Source of the DNA: Candidatus Aminicenantes bacterium UBA4085
GTDB taxonomy: Bacteria > Acidobacteriota > Aminicenantia > Aminicenantales > UBA4085
Direction: 5' to 3'
DNA length: 39,617 nt
Assembly (NCBI GenBank): GCA_002383325.1
Contig: DFYJ01000094.1
Location: forward strand, 35,151-74,767
The notes below the pieces were generated by a model, which was given only the letters and a program-made list of their open reading frames with translations, did no database searches and had not been told where the DNA came from. The translations under genes and the position numbers were made by a program. Below are positions 24,187 through 32,408 of this stretch, in pieces; position 1 is the first letter of the stretch, and every line of letters starts with the position of its first letter.

Positions 24187-25430
24187 CCTCGTTCTCCATC
24201 TGCAGCTTCGGCTGCCGGGTCAACCAGGCCGAAGCCTTCCGCTGGGCCGAGTCGCTCCAGGCGCGGGGTCTGCGGCCGGCCGGGGAGCCGGGGCAGGGCG
24301 ATTGGCTGATCGTCAACACCTGCACCCTGACGGCTCGGGCCGACCGCGATGCCTTCAAGCTCATCCGCAGGGCGGCCCGCGAGAACCCCTCCGCCCGCAT
24401 CGTCATCACCGGCTGCCTGGCTGAGCGGGCGGCGAATGAGCTGGCCGGCCTGCCGGGCGTTTGGAAGATTGTGCCCAACGCCGGCAAGGAAGAGCTGGCC
24501 GACGGGATTCCGGCCGTGGCGGCGGGGACGGCTCCCGAGCCGCCGGCGCAGCGGCCGCGGGCCCGGGCCTTCCTGAAGGTCCAGGACGGATGCGACCGGG
24601 CCTGCTCCTTCTGCATCATTCCCTCGGTGCGCGGCCGCGCCCGCAGCCTGCCGATCGGAAAGGCCGCGGAGGCCGTCGCGGGCTTCCGCGACCGGGGCTA
24701 TCACGAGGTCGTGCTGTCGGGCATCCATCTCAGCTCTTACGGGCGGGACTTCGAGCCGCGGGCCGGTCTGGCGGACCTCCTGGCCGCGCTCCAGTCGGCG
24801 CCGGAGGGGCCCTGGCTCCGGCTGAGCTCGCTCGATCCGCGGATGGTCACGGATGGGCTCTTCGCGGCCTTGGCCTCCGGTCCCCGAATCAGGCCCCACT
24901 TCCATCTTTCCCTCCAGCACGGCTCGGATGCGGCGCTGGCGGCCATGGGCCGGGCTCCGGAAGCAGCGGCCAATGAAGCGCGGCTGTTCCGGCTGTCCGA
25001 AGCCGTTCCCGACGCCGCACTGGGCGCCGACATCATGGTCGGCTTTCCCGGCGAGACGTCCGAGGACTTCCGCCGGACGGCGGCCATGATCGAGCGCTCC
25101 CCCCTGGCCTATGTCCACGTCTTCGCTTACTCGCCGCGTCCCGGAACGCCTGCCGCCTCGCGGCCGCAGGTCGACGGCTCAATCAGGAAGCAGCGGGCGG
25201 TCCGCTTGCGGGCCCTGTCGCGGGAGAAGAACCGAGCCTTTCGGGCCCGCTTCGAGGGCCGCGTCCTGGACGGCATCGCCATCGTTCCCAAGCCGGGCGG
25301 CGCCGCGGTCCTGACCGGGAACGCCATCGAGGTCGAGGCGGCGGGCCCCCCTCCGGCCAAGGGGCAGGCCGTCAGGGTGAGGATCACTGCGGCCGGCGCT
25401 GAGAGAGCCCGGGGAGTCCTGCTTCCATGA
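24183..25430 (+). CDS. mtaB: MiaB-family tRNA methylthiotransferase, MtaB-like
   Basis: 415 residues. Three domains: UPF0004 with Cys7/Cys11 (SICSFGCRVNQAEA) and VNTCTLT, radical SAM with CDRACSFCIIPSVRGRARS (Cys137, Cys141, Cys144), and a small C-terminal TRAM-like region (VEAAGPPPAKGQAVRVRI). GCRVNQ and the IPSVRGRARS form point to MtaB/YqeV, which methylthiolates t6A37 of tRNA, rather than MiaB or RimO. The symbol rests on these motifs. It overlaps purE and mutL by ATGA on both sides. Confidence 0.88.
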   Translation: MTSFSICSFGCRVNQAEAFRWAESLQARGLRPAGEPGQGDWLIVNTCTLTARADRDAFKLIRRAARENPSARIVITGCLAERAANELAGLPGVWKIVPNAGKEELADGIPAVAAGTAPEPPAQRPRARAFLKVQDGCDRACSFCIIPSVRGRARSLPIGKAAEAVAGFRDRGYHEVVLSGIHLSSYGRDFEPRAGLADLLAALQSAPEGPWLRLSSLDPRMVTDGLFAALASGPRIRPHFHLSLQHGSDAALAAMGRAPEAAANEARLFRLSEAVPDAALGADIMVGFPGETSEDFRRTAAMIERSPLAYVHVFAYSPRPGTPAASRPQVDGSIRKQRAVRLRALSREKNRAFRARFEGRVLDGIAIVPKPGGAAVLTGNAIEVEAAGPPPAKGQAVRVRITAAGAERARGVLLP

Positions 25431-27178
25431 ACCGTATCAACGTTCTTCCGCCGGAAGTGGCCCGCAAGATCGCGGCCGGCGAGGTCATCGAGCGGCCGGT
25501 GTCGGTGGTCAAGGAGCTGGTCGAGAACTCCCTCGACGCCGGCGCCTCGGAGATCGCCGTCGAGCTGGCCAACGGGGGCAAGTCCCTCCTCTTGGTCCGC
25601 GACGACGGCCACGGCATGGGCCGGCGCGACGCCTTGCTCTGCTTCGAGCGCCATTCCACAAGCAAGATCTCCGGCGAGGACGACCTGGCCTCCATCGCGA
25701 CCCTGGGCTTCCGGGGCGAGGCCTTAGCCTCCATCGCCGCCGTCTCGCGGTTGACTCTGAAGACAGCCGAGGGCGGGGAGGAGGCCGGGACCCGGGTCGA
25801 CATCGAAGGCGGGGCTGAGGCTGCCGTCTCGTCCATCGCCTTTCCGCGCGGCGCCTCGGTCGAGGTCCGGGATCTCTTCTTCAACCTGCCGGCCCGGCGC
25901 AAGTTCATGCAGGGCGACACGGCCGAGCTGGGACAGATCGTCAAGTACCTGACCGGAGTGGCCTTAGCCTATCCCAGGCTGCGTCTGTCGGCGGCGCACG
26001 GGACCCGCAGCGTGTTGAGCTGCCCGCCCGTGGAAGGCCTGCGCGAGCGGATCTTCCAGCTCTACGGGCGGGCCGCCCTGGACGCTCTGATGGAGGTGGA
26101 ATTCACCGAAGACGGGATGCGGCTGTCCGGGCTGGCCTCGCGGCCGCCCGCGGGCCGCACGAATCGGGCCCACCAGCTCTTCTTCGTCAACAAGCGCCCG
26201 GTCCGCGACAAGATTCTCTCCTCGGCCCTCAGCCAGGCCTACCGCGGCCTGCTGGAGAAGGACCGCTTCCCGGAGGCGTTCCTCTTCCTGGCCGTGCCGG
26301 CGGGCGAGGTCGACGTCAACGTCCATCCAGCCAAGTCGGAAGTCCGCTTCCGCGCTTCGGGCCCGATCTTTCAGCTCGTCCTGCGGGCTGTGGATAAAGC
26401 CCGCCGCCAGGCTGGGGGAATCAAAGCCGCCGCCCTTGAGGGGACTTCCGAGGCCGGTGTCCTATCGGGGACGAATAAAGCGTCGCGGCCTGCCGGGCCC
26501 GTCGATCTCGCCTATATCCCGGGCGAGTCTCTTCCCGGAGAGGGCTTGCCGTTGCGGGTCGCTGAGGGCGGCGGGAGTTCCCAGGGCCCGGCGTCCGACA
26601 TTCTCGACGGGCCTCCGGAGCTTCGCGTCCTGGGCCAATACGCCGACGCGTATATCATTGCCGCTGATGCCGAAGGACTCCTGGTCGTCGACCAGCACAA
26701 CGCCCATGAGCGGGTCCTTTACGACCGCTATGTCGAGATCGACCGCCGCCGAAGCTGGCCGGTCCAGACCGCTCTTATCCCGCTGGTCTTCGAGGCCTCG
26801 CCTTCGCAGGCCGTGGCCCTGGAGAGCGGGAGGTCCCTGCTCGAGGAGTCGGGCTTCCGGGTCGAGCCCATGGGCGGGCGAAGCTACGCCCTGCGCGAGT
26901 ACCCCGACATCTTCGCGCCCGCGGACGCTCTGATCGCGCTCCTGGCCCTGCTGGAGGATGTCCGATCCGACAAGGCCGGCGACCGCAAGGCCCGGCTGCT
27001 GGCGACCATGGCCTGCAAGACCGCCGTCAAGGCCGGCCAGCCCCTGCCGCGCGAGAAGATGGAGTTCTTGGTCCGTGAGCTTTTCCGGACATCCAACCCC
27101 GCGGTCTGCCCGCACGGCCGGCCGATCGTCGTGCGGCTCGATCGGGCGGCCTTCGAAAAGGGATTGGGACGGCGCTAG
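25427..27178 (+). CDS. mutL: DNA mismatch repair protein MutL
   Basis: 583 residues. The GHKL ATPase motifs are intact: ELVENSLDAGA, DDGHGM, HSTSKI and TLGFRGEALASIAAVS; the MutL signature GFRGEAL is near residue 100. The C-terminal domain has the endonuclease-type motif DQHNAHERVLYD, ACKTAVKAG and CPHGRP, so it is probably a nicking MutL, with Asp in place of the final Glu of DQHAx2Ex4E. A low-complexity linker lies between. Last gene of the ctp operon. Confidence 0.96.
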   Translation: MNRINVLPPEVARKIAAGEVIERPVSVVKELVENSLDAGASEIAVELANGGKSLLLVRDDGHGMGRRDALLCFERHSTSKISGEDDLASIATLGFRGEALASIAAVSRLTLKTAEGGEEAGTRVDIEGGAEAAVSSIAFPRGASVEVRDLFFNLPARRKFMQGDTAELGQIVKYLTGVALAYPRLRLSAAHGTRSVLSCPPVEGLRERIFQLYGRAALDALMEVEFTEDGMRLSGLASRPPAGRTNRAHQLFFVNKRPVRDKILSSALSQAYRGLLEKDRFPEAFLFLAVPAGEVDVNVHPAKSEVRFRASGPIFQLVLRAVDKARRQAGGIKAAALEGTSEAGVLSGTNKASRPAGPVDLAYIPGESLPGEGLPLRVAEGGGSSQGPASDILDGPPELRVLGQYADAYIIAADAEGLLVVDQHNAHERVLYDRYVEIDRRRSWPVQTALIPLVFEASPSQAVALESGRSLLEESGFRVEPMGGRSYALREYPDIFAPADALIALLALLEDVRSDKAGDRKARLLATMACKTAVKAGQPLPREKMEFLVRELFRTSNPAVCPHGRPIVVRLDRAAFEKGLGRR

Positions 27179-27239
27179 AGCCTCCCTTCGGCGGGTCCTG
27201 CCGCTCGGGCGATCTCCTCATGGCCCGTCAATTGCCAAA

Positions 27240-27268
27240 TTGACACGCCCTTATCCCGCTGTTACGAT
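27240..27268 (+). promoter_or_regulatory. Promoter of the tRNA-Pro/tRNA-Arg unit
   Basis: Consensus TTGACA (27240-27245), a 17-base spacer and TACGAT (27263-27268), placed 15 bases before the first tRNA. Confidence 0.7.
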
Positions 27269-27283
27269 AAACGGGCTTTTTTA

Positions 27284-27357
27284 CGGGGAGTGGCGCAGCC
27301 TGGCAGCGCGCTTGCCTTGGGAGCAAGAGGTCGACGGTTCAAATCCGTCCTCCCCGA
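27284..27357 (+). tRNA. tRNA-Pro (anticodon TGG)
   Basis: Cloverleaf is complete. Acceptor CGGGGAG pairs with CTCCCCG. The D-stem is GCGC/GCGC, the anticodon stem CTTGC/GCAAG holds loop CTTGGGA (TGG at 27318-27320), the variable loop is AGGTC, and the T-stem GACGG/CCGTC holds TTCAAAT. The discriminator is A. CCA is not encoded. Confidence 0.96.
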
Positions 27358-27384
27358 TGGCCTTCCCGCCGCGACCGACGATGC

Positions 27385-27458
27385 GCGCCTGTAGCTCAGG
27401 TGGATAGAGCAGCTGCCTTCTAAGCAGCGGGTCGGGAGTTCGAGTCTCTCCAGGCGCG
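27385..27458 (+). tRNA. tRNA-Arg (anticodon TCT)
   Basis: Acceptor GCGCCTG pairs with CAGGCGC. The D-arm is GCTC/GAGC, the anticodon stem GCTGC/GCAGC holds loop CTTCTAA (anticodon TCT), and the T-stem GGGAG/CTCTC holds TTCGAGT. The discriminator is G; no encoded CCA. It lies 27 bases after tRNA-Pro and likely shares its transcript. Confidence 0.96.
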
Positions 27459-27468
27459 CGCCTTTTCC

Positions 27469-27609
27469 CTAGAACCGGAAGTAGAGGAATTCCGCCGACC
27501 CGGCCGCTCCGAGCAGGATGGTCAAGCAGAGGAGGAAGGCGTAGACGGCCAGCTGAAGGACGGCGGGGAGCTTTTGGACGGGCGCCGGCGCGGCTGTCCG
27601 CGGGGATCT
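27469..27609 (-). pseudogene. Remnant resembling the C-terminal tail of an MBOAT acyltransferase
   Basis: Directly after the stop of the HTH/beta-propeller gene, and in the same frame, 46 codons read through to a TAG at 27471-27469. They end in a hydrophobic helix and GSAEFLYFRF, like the C-terminal ends (EFIYFQF) of AlgI-type MBOAT proteins. There is no ATG or GTG start. It looks like the debris of a deleted gene beside a tRNA-Arg. Identification rests on a short tail and is tentative. Confidence 0.4.
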
Positions 27610-29009
27610 CTAGCGCGGGTTGGAGCGGGCCCAGTGGGCGACCCATCGCCCCGATTTGCCGTCGTAGTAGCGCACGCCGGCCATCAACTCCGAGCGCAAC
27701 CGGTTGAAGTCGGGAAGGACGGCCAAGCGGCCGTCCAGGACGGCCTGCTTGTACTGGCGCTGGAAATCGTGTCCCAGAGTCGCCGCGATCAGCCTCCCCT
27801 GGCGGTCAAACTCGTAGACCGGGCCGTCAATGTCGACGGTAACCAGGCACCGGCCGCTCTCCAGAACGTCGATAGTCTGGGCCGTAACACCCGGCTGGTG
27901 CAGCGCCTCAAGGGGAGTCAGCGGCAGCAGAACCGCGACGAGCTCCGTCCCGGGCGGCATGCCCTCAAAGCCTGATCGGGGGCCCAAGGCCGGGGCGGCT
28001 CCGGCGAGACGGCGGGGATCGAGAATGAAGAGGCAGGGCCTTTCGGCGTCGCCGTTGACTTGGCCGCTGCAGAGGATCTCCGGCAATCCGTCGTCGTCAA
28101 GATCCTTGACCGCCAGGTCGGCGATCTGGCCGAAATGCCAGTAGTCGGCCCGCAGGGTGCCGTCCAGGTTGAGGATGAAGATCCGGCACGGCGAGCTCAT
28201 CCGGGTATGGCTGACGGCCAGGATCTCCGGCCGGCCGTCGCCGTCCAGGTCCTCGGTGCTGATCCCCTGGAGGACCGAGTCCGGAGGATAGACGACTCCC
28301 CCGCGGTCACGGCGGCGTTGGCGTCGAAGACCCAGCCGAGGCGGCCCTTGAAGTCGAATTTGAAGATTCGGCCGACTTTCTTGTCCTCTCGACTGACGGG
28401 GACATAGAGCGTCTCGTTCCGGCCGTCCCCGTCGATGTCTTCCATGAGCAGAAGGGGTTGGGAGCGATGGACGATGCCGAACACGGAATCTCCGACATAG
28501 GGGCGCTGGAAGACCCGCCGGGTGAATGGCTCTTCGCCCAAATCGGCCAGCTGAGTGTCGAAGCGCCACAGCTCGCGGCCATGCTTGTTGAGGGCGACGA
28601 AGAAAGGCGCTTCGATCCTGAAATCGGCCGGTTGTCGGTCCGAGAGTCCGAAGGATAAAAGGCCGGCCGCGGCGGCCGCGGCGAGAATCAGGGCCGCGAT
28701 GAGAACGCGGGTCCGACCGGCCTTCGGGCGGCGAAGGCGATTCTCGGGGCCGTTGTCCTCCGGCGCAGCCTGCGGGCGGGGAGAGGCTCCTCCCCCACCC
28801 GCGGCGCCGTTCTTGAAAGCCGACCGGCGCCAACGCTCCAGGTCGCTCCGGTTGGCGAAAACCCGGGATTTGGCCGCATCCTCCAGCCGCTGGACCGGCA
28901 AGCCGAACTTCTTCTCCCAACGCTGGCAGGTCCGCTCGTCCACTCCAAGGAAGGCGGCGATCTCCTTCCAGGACGCTAAACGACTTTCTTGATCGTTTTG
29001 GCTTGACAC
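27610..29009 (-). pseudogene. HTH/transmembrane/beta-propeller-like regulator, interrupted by a frameshift
   Basis: Two frames together make one protein of about 466 residues if one base is added in the C5 run at 28298-28302. The N-terminal half (GTG 29009, GGGAG upstream) has a MerR-like HTH (ASWKEIAAFLGVDERTCQRWEKKFGLPV, then RVFANRSDLERW), a Gly/Pro-rich linker, one membrane helix (VLIAALILAAAAAAGLL) and MEDIDGDGRNETLYVPV. The second half continues with STEDLDGDGRPEILAVS and VKDLDDDGLPEILCSG, three FG-GAP/VCBS-type calcium-binding repeats in all, ending at TAG 27610. It looks like a membrane-bound one-component regulator. The break may be a true mutation, a sequencing error in the homopolymer, or rarely a programmed shift. 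Confidence 0.75.
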
Positions 29010-29088
29010 CCGATCTCCCGCGATGAGGATGTATTTTCCTCGAAAGTGGGGCCAGATTCAAGCCGACGTCAGAAGCGGCCCGGGTCGA

Positions 29089-29118
29089 TGCGACAAAATG
29101 CGACAAGTTGCGACAAAA
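29089..29118. repeat. Three tandem 10-bp repeats with core TGCGACAA
   Basis: TGCGACAAAA (29089-29098), TGCGACAAGT (29099-29108) and TGCGACAAAA (29109-29118). One helical turn apart, they would present the same DNA face, as expected of an operator. They sit 80-110 bases upstream of the HTH gene and about 420 bases upstream of pilB. The same 8-mer occurs inverted at 36360-36367 before the first pseudopilin. Confidence 0.6.
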
Positions 29119-29478
29119 GCCTTTAAATGATTGAATATTTTTCAACTAAGCCTATATTCTCTTATGTCAGCGGCCGTGGCTGGCCGCGAGGGGACAAGAT
29201 GGCGGCGGCTTTGGTGAGGGCTCAGGCGCAAGCAAGCCTGGCGGGACTCCCTTGAGGGAGTTCCTGTGCGCATCTTACGGTCCCCCTCCCCCCTGGGGGT
29301 GAGGCGGGGTGAGAAAAATTCACCGGGGCAATGCTCCGCCCCGGTGATTGACCGGAAAGCCCCCCCGGGACGACAATCCCCGCGTGAAAAGCGCAAGCTC
29401 CATTCCTTCAGTCCCCGCCCGGCCAGAGAGAAAATCCTCCTTCCCGAGCGTCTTCTTTCATGGGGTTTGGGTGGAAGA
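29119..29478. other. Gene-free, hairpin-rich region between the HTH gene and pilB
   Basis: No credible coding frame. It contains a two-level hairpin (29226-29271: outer GCGCA/TGCGC, inner ACTCCC-TTGA-GGGAGT). There is also a C-run/G-run tract (29281-29310) and a perfect 10-bp hairpin TCACCGGGGC/GCCCCGGTGA (29320-29329 with 29338-29347). It may hold a terminator, a repeat element or a structured RNA. Confidence 0.5.
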
Positions 29479-29521
29479 AGTGACAAAAATTGTTGACAAA
29501 AAATGTCAATATCGGTTAATT
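29479..29521 (+). promoter_or_regulatory. Promoter and inverted repeat upstream of pilB
   Basis: TTGACA (29493-29498) is followed 17 bases later by TTAATT (29516-29521), a plausible sigma-70 promoter just before the pilB ATG. TTGACA also forms a perfect inverted repeat with TGTCAA (29504-29509, 5-base spacer). AGTGACAAAA at 29479-29488 matches the upstream sites of both pseudopilin genes. Confidence 0.5.
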
Positions 29522-29540
29522 TGTCCATAAAGAGATAGAT

Positions 29541-31265
29541 ATGGGATCCACTCTGGGTGACATTCTCGTTCGGGAGAAGATACTGAGTCCCGACCAGCTG
29601 CGGTCGGCCCAGGAATTTCAGCGCAAGCATGAAGTCTCCCTGGCCAGCTCCATCATCGCCCTGGGGCTGACCTCGGCCGAGGAGATGGCCCAGGGCCTCA
29701 GCCGCCAGCTCGGCTATCCTTACATCGATCTCGACCAGTTCGATGTCTATCCCGACGTCATCAGCCTGGTCGCGGTGGATGCGGCCAAGAAATACATGAT
29801 CATGCCCATCCACCGCATCCGGTCGTTTCTGACCTTGGCCATGGTCGATCCGACCGATCTGGACGTCATCGAGGACGTCCGCTTCCGCACCGGGCTGAGC
29901 ATCCAGCCGGTCATCGCCTCGGAGTCGGGCATCAGCAACGCCATCAACAAGTATTACGGCGTCTCCCACGCCGTCCGCCCCAAGTCCTCGGTCGAGGACA
30001 TCGCCCTGGCCGACGATTCCAAGATCAGCATCATCGAGGAGGCCAAAGAGGACTTCGACGTCCAGGACGAGTCCGGTCCGCCCGCGGACGAGGCCCCCAT
30101 CATCACCCTGGTCAATTCCATCTTCGTCGAGGCCATCAAGAAGGGCGCCTCCGACGTCCACTTCGAACCCTACGAGAAGTCCTTCCGCATCCGCTACCGC
30201 ATCGACGGCATCCTTTACGAGACGATGAACCTGCCGATGAAGTACAAGAACCCGGTCTTGTCGCGGGTCAAGATCGTGGCCAACATGAACATCGCCGAGA
30301 AGCGCCTGCCCCAGGACGGCCGGCTGAAGATGCGGGTCAAGCTGGAGAAGGGCCGCAAGGACGTGGACATGCGCGTCTCGTCCCTGCCGACCATCTTCGG
30401 CGAGAAGATCGTGGCCCGGCTGCTTGACCGGGAGAACCTCCAGATCGATCTGACCAAGCTGGGCTTCGAAGCCGAGTCGCTGGAGCTCTTCCGCAAGGCC
30501 ATCACCCGGCCGTGGGGCATCGTCCTGGTCACCGGCCCGACCGGCAGCGGCAAAACCAACACTCTCTACTCGGCCATCTCCACGCTCAACGCCATGGAGA
30601 AGAACATCATGACGGCCGAGGACCCGGTCGAGTTCTACATGCCGGGCATCAACCAGGTCAACATCCGGGACGAGATCGATCTGACGTTCGGCGCCGCCCT
30701 GCGGGCCTTTCTCCGCCAGGACCCCGACATCATGCTGGTCGGCGAGATGCGCGACAGCGAGACCGTGGACACGGCCATCAAGGCCGCCCTGACCGGCCAC
30801 CTGGTCTTCTCCACCGTCCACACCAACGACGCCTCCTCGACCGTCCACCGGCTGCTGAACATGAACGTGGAGCCGTTCCTGATCGCCGACTCCGTCGTCC
30901 TGATCGTGGCCCAGCGCCTGGTGCGCAAGGTCTGCTCGCGCTGCGGCGTGCCCCAGAAGATGCCGGCCAGGGTCCTGACCGATCTCGGCTTCTCGGCCGA
31001 GGAGGCCGGCTCCGTCCAGGTCGTCCAGGGCCGCGGCTGCGAGCTCTGCAACAACACCGGCTACAAAGGCCGGACCGCCCTGTTCGAGGTTTTGGAGGTC
31101 ACTCCGGCCGTCAAGGACCTCATCCTGCAGCGGGGCCAGTCCAAGGACATCAAGCGCAAGGCTATCGAGCAGGGGATGATCACCCTGCGGCGCAGCGGCC
31201 TGATCAAGATCAAGGCCGGCATCACCTCGATCGAAGAGGTGATCCGCGAGACGATCAAGGATTAG
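29541..31265 (+). CDS. pilB: Type IV pilus assembly ATPase PilB (GspE family)
   Basis: 574 residues. The N-terminal MshEN/GspE_N region (LGDILVREKILSPDQLRSAQEFQ) covers about 1-150, then the ATPase core: Walker A GPTGSGKT (332-339), Asp box, Walker B PDIMLVGEMRDSET and the His box LVFSTVHTNDASS. The four-cysteine zinc motif CSRCG...GCELCNNTGYKG marks extension ATPases and is missing in PilT. It powers pilus extension at the inner membrane. First gene of the operon pilB-pilT-pilC-pilS-pilR; its ATG has only a weak ribosome binding site. Confidence 0.96.
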   Translation: MGSTLGDILVREKILSPDQLRSAQEFQRKHEVSLASSIIALGLTSAEEMAQGLSRQLGYPYIDLDQFDVYPDVISLVAVDAAKKYMIMPIHRIRSFLTLAMVDPTDLDVIEDVRFRTGLSIQPVIASESGISNAINKYYGVSHAVRPKSSVEDIALADDSKISIIEEAKEDFDVQDESGPPADEAPIITLVNSIFVEAIKKGASDVHFEPYEKSFRIRYRIDGILYETMNLPMKYKNPVLSRVKIVANMNIAEKRLPQDGRLKMRVKLEKGRKDVDMRVSSLPTIFGEKIVARLLDRENLQIDLTKLGFEAESLELFRKAITRPWGIVLVTGPTGSGKTNTLYSAISTLNAMEKNIMTAEDPVEFYMPGINQVNIRDEIDLTFGAALRAFLRQDPDIMLVGEMRDSETVDTAIKAALTGHLVFSTVHTNDASSTVHRLLNMNVEPFLIADSVVLIVAQRLVRKVCSRCGVPQKMPARVLTDLGFSAEEAGSVQVVQGRGCELCNNTGYKGRTALFEVLEVTPAVKDLILQRGQSKDIKRKAIEQGMITLRRSGLIKIKAGITSIEEVIRETIKD

Positions 31266-31274
31266 GAGCGCCCC

Positions 31275-32387
31275 ATGACCCTGTCCATCCAGGAGCTGCT
31301 GCAGAAGACGGTCGATCTGGACGCCTCGGACCTCCACATCGCCACCTACGTCCCGCCGAGGGTTCGGGTCAACGGCGGCTTGCGATCGCTGGATTACCCG
31401 GCCTTGAACCCGGCCGAGACCAAGTCCCTGATCTACAGCCTGCTGACGGACAAGCAGAAGAAGCAGTTCGAGGAGAGACTGGAGCTGGACTTCTCCTTCG
31501 GGGTCAAGGATATGGGCCGCTTCCGGGCCAACGTCTTCATGCAGAAGGGCGCGGTTGGGGCGGCCATCCGCCGCTTCCTGCCCTCGATGTGGAGCTTCCA
31601 GAAGCTGGGCATCCCGGCCCGAGTGGCCCAGCTGTGCAGCCTGCCGCGGGGACTGATCCTGGTCACCGGTCCGACCGGCTGCGGCAAGTCCACCACCCTG
31701 GCCTGCATGATCGACCACATCAACACCGAGCGGGCTCTCCACATCGTGACCATCGAGGACCCCATCGAGTACTACTTCACCCCCAAGGCGGCCCTGGTCA
31801 ACCAGCGGGAGCTGTTCGTCGACACGCTGTCCTACCCCAACGCCTTGCGCTCGGTCCTGCGCGAGGATCCGGATGTGGTCCTGGTCGGGGAGATGCGCGA
31901 CATCGAGACCGTGGAGGCCACCCTGCGGGTGGCCGAGACGGGCCACCTGACGTTCTCCACCCTGCACACCAATTCGGCCGCCGAGACGATCTCCCGGATC
32001 ATCGACATCTTCCCGCCCCAGTACCAGACCCAGGCCCGGATCATGCTGTCGATGTCCCTGGAGGCGGTCCTGACCCAGGCCCTCCTGCCGCGGGCCGACG
32101 GCAAAGGCCGGGCCCTGGCCATGGAGATCCTCATCCCCAACCCGGCCATCCGGAACCTCATCCGCGAGAACAAGATCCACATGATCTACGGGCAGATGCA
32201 GCTGGCCCAGGAGAAGTCGGGCATGCAGACTTTCAACCAGTCGCTGGCCGACCTCGCGGCCCAGAGGATCATCACCCGGGAAACGGCCCTGGCCGTGACC
32301 TCGAATCCCGAGGAGCTGACCGACATCCTGCAGCGCCGGGAGGCGCGCACGGCGGGCTACGCCGGCGCTTCCGGGTCGAAGCGGTAG
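31275..32387 (+). CDS. pilT: Pilus retraction ATPase PilT
   Basis: 370 residues. Walker A GPTGCGKST (from residue 132), Walker B PDVVLVGEMRDIETVEATL, His box LTFSTLHTNSAAETI, and the PilT-specific C-terminal AIRNLIRE needed for retraction. The N-terminal SDLHIATYVPPRVRVNG is the usual PilT PAS-like start. GGAG before the ATG. It depolymerises the pilus. Confidence 0.96.
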   Translation: MTLSIQELLQKTVDLDASDLHIATYVPPRVRVNGGLRSLDYPALNPAETKSLIYSLLTDKQKKQFEERLELDFSFGVKDMGRFRANVFMQKGAVGAAIRRFLPSMWSFQKLGIPARVAQLCSLPRGLILVTGPTGCGKSTTLACMIDHINTERALHIVTIEDPIEYYFTPKAALVNQRELFVDTLSYPNALRSVLREDPDVVLVGEMRDIETVEATLRVAETGHLTFSTLHTNSAAETISRIIDIFPPQYQTQARIMLSMSLEAVLTQALLPRADGKGRALAMEILIPNPAIRNLIRENKIHMIYGQMQLAQEKSGMQTFNQSLADLAAQRIITRETALAVTSNPEELTDILQRREARTAGYAGASGSKR

Positions 32388-32408
32388 CCGCGGCGGAAAG
32401 GACGACTC

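Noticed and set aside
27251..27282. Intrinsic terminator after mutL (CCC..GGG followed by CTTTTTT)
   Set aside because: The stem is short and bulged, and the segment overlaps the better supported tRNA promoter.
29221..29272. Possible cyclic di-GMP (GEMM) riboswitch before pilB
   Set aside because: A GGCGCAAG stretch and hairpins were suggestive, but the conserved GEMM core and its tetraloop-receptor pattern could not be matched.
29142..32180. A very long open frame antisense to pilB and pilT
   Set aside because: It is antisense to clearly conserved genes, has Gly/Asp/Arg/Gln-rich composition typical of GC-rich shadows, and shows no motif.
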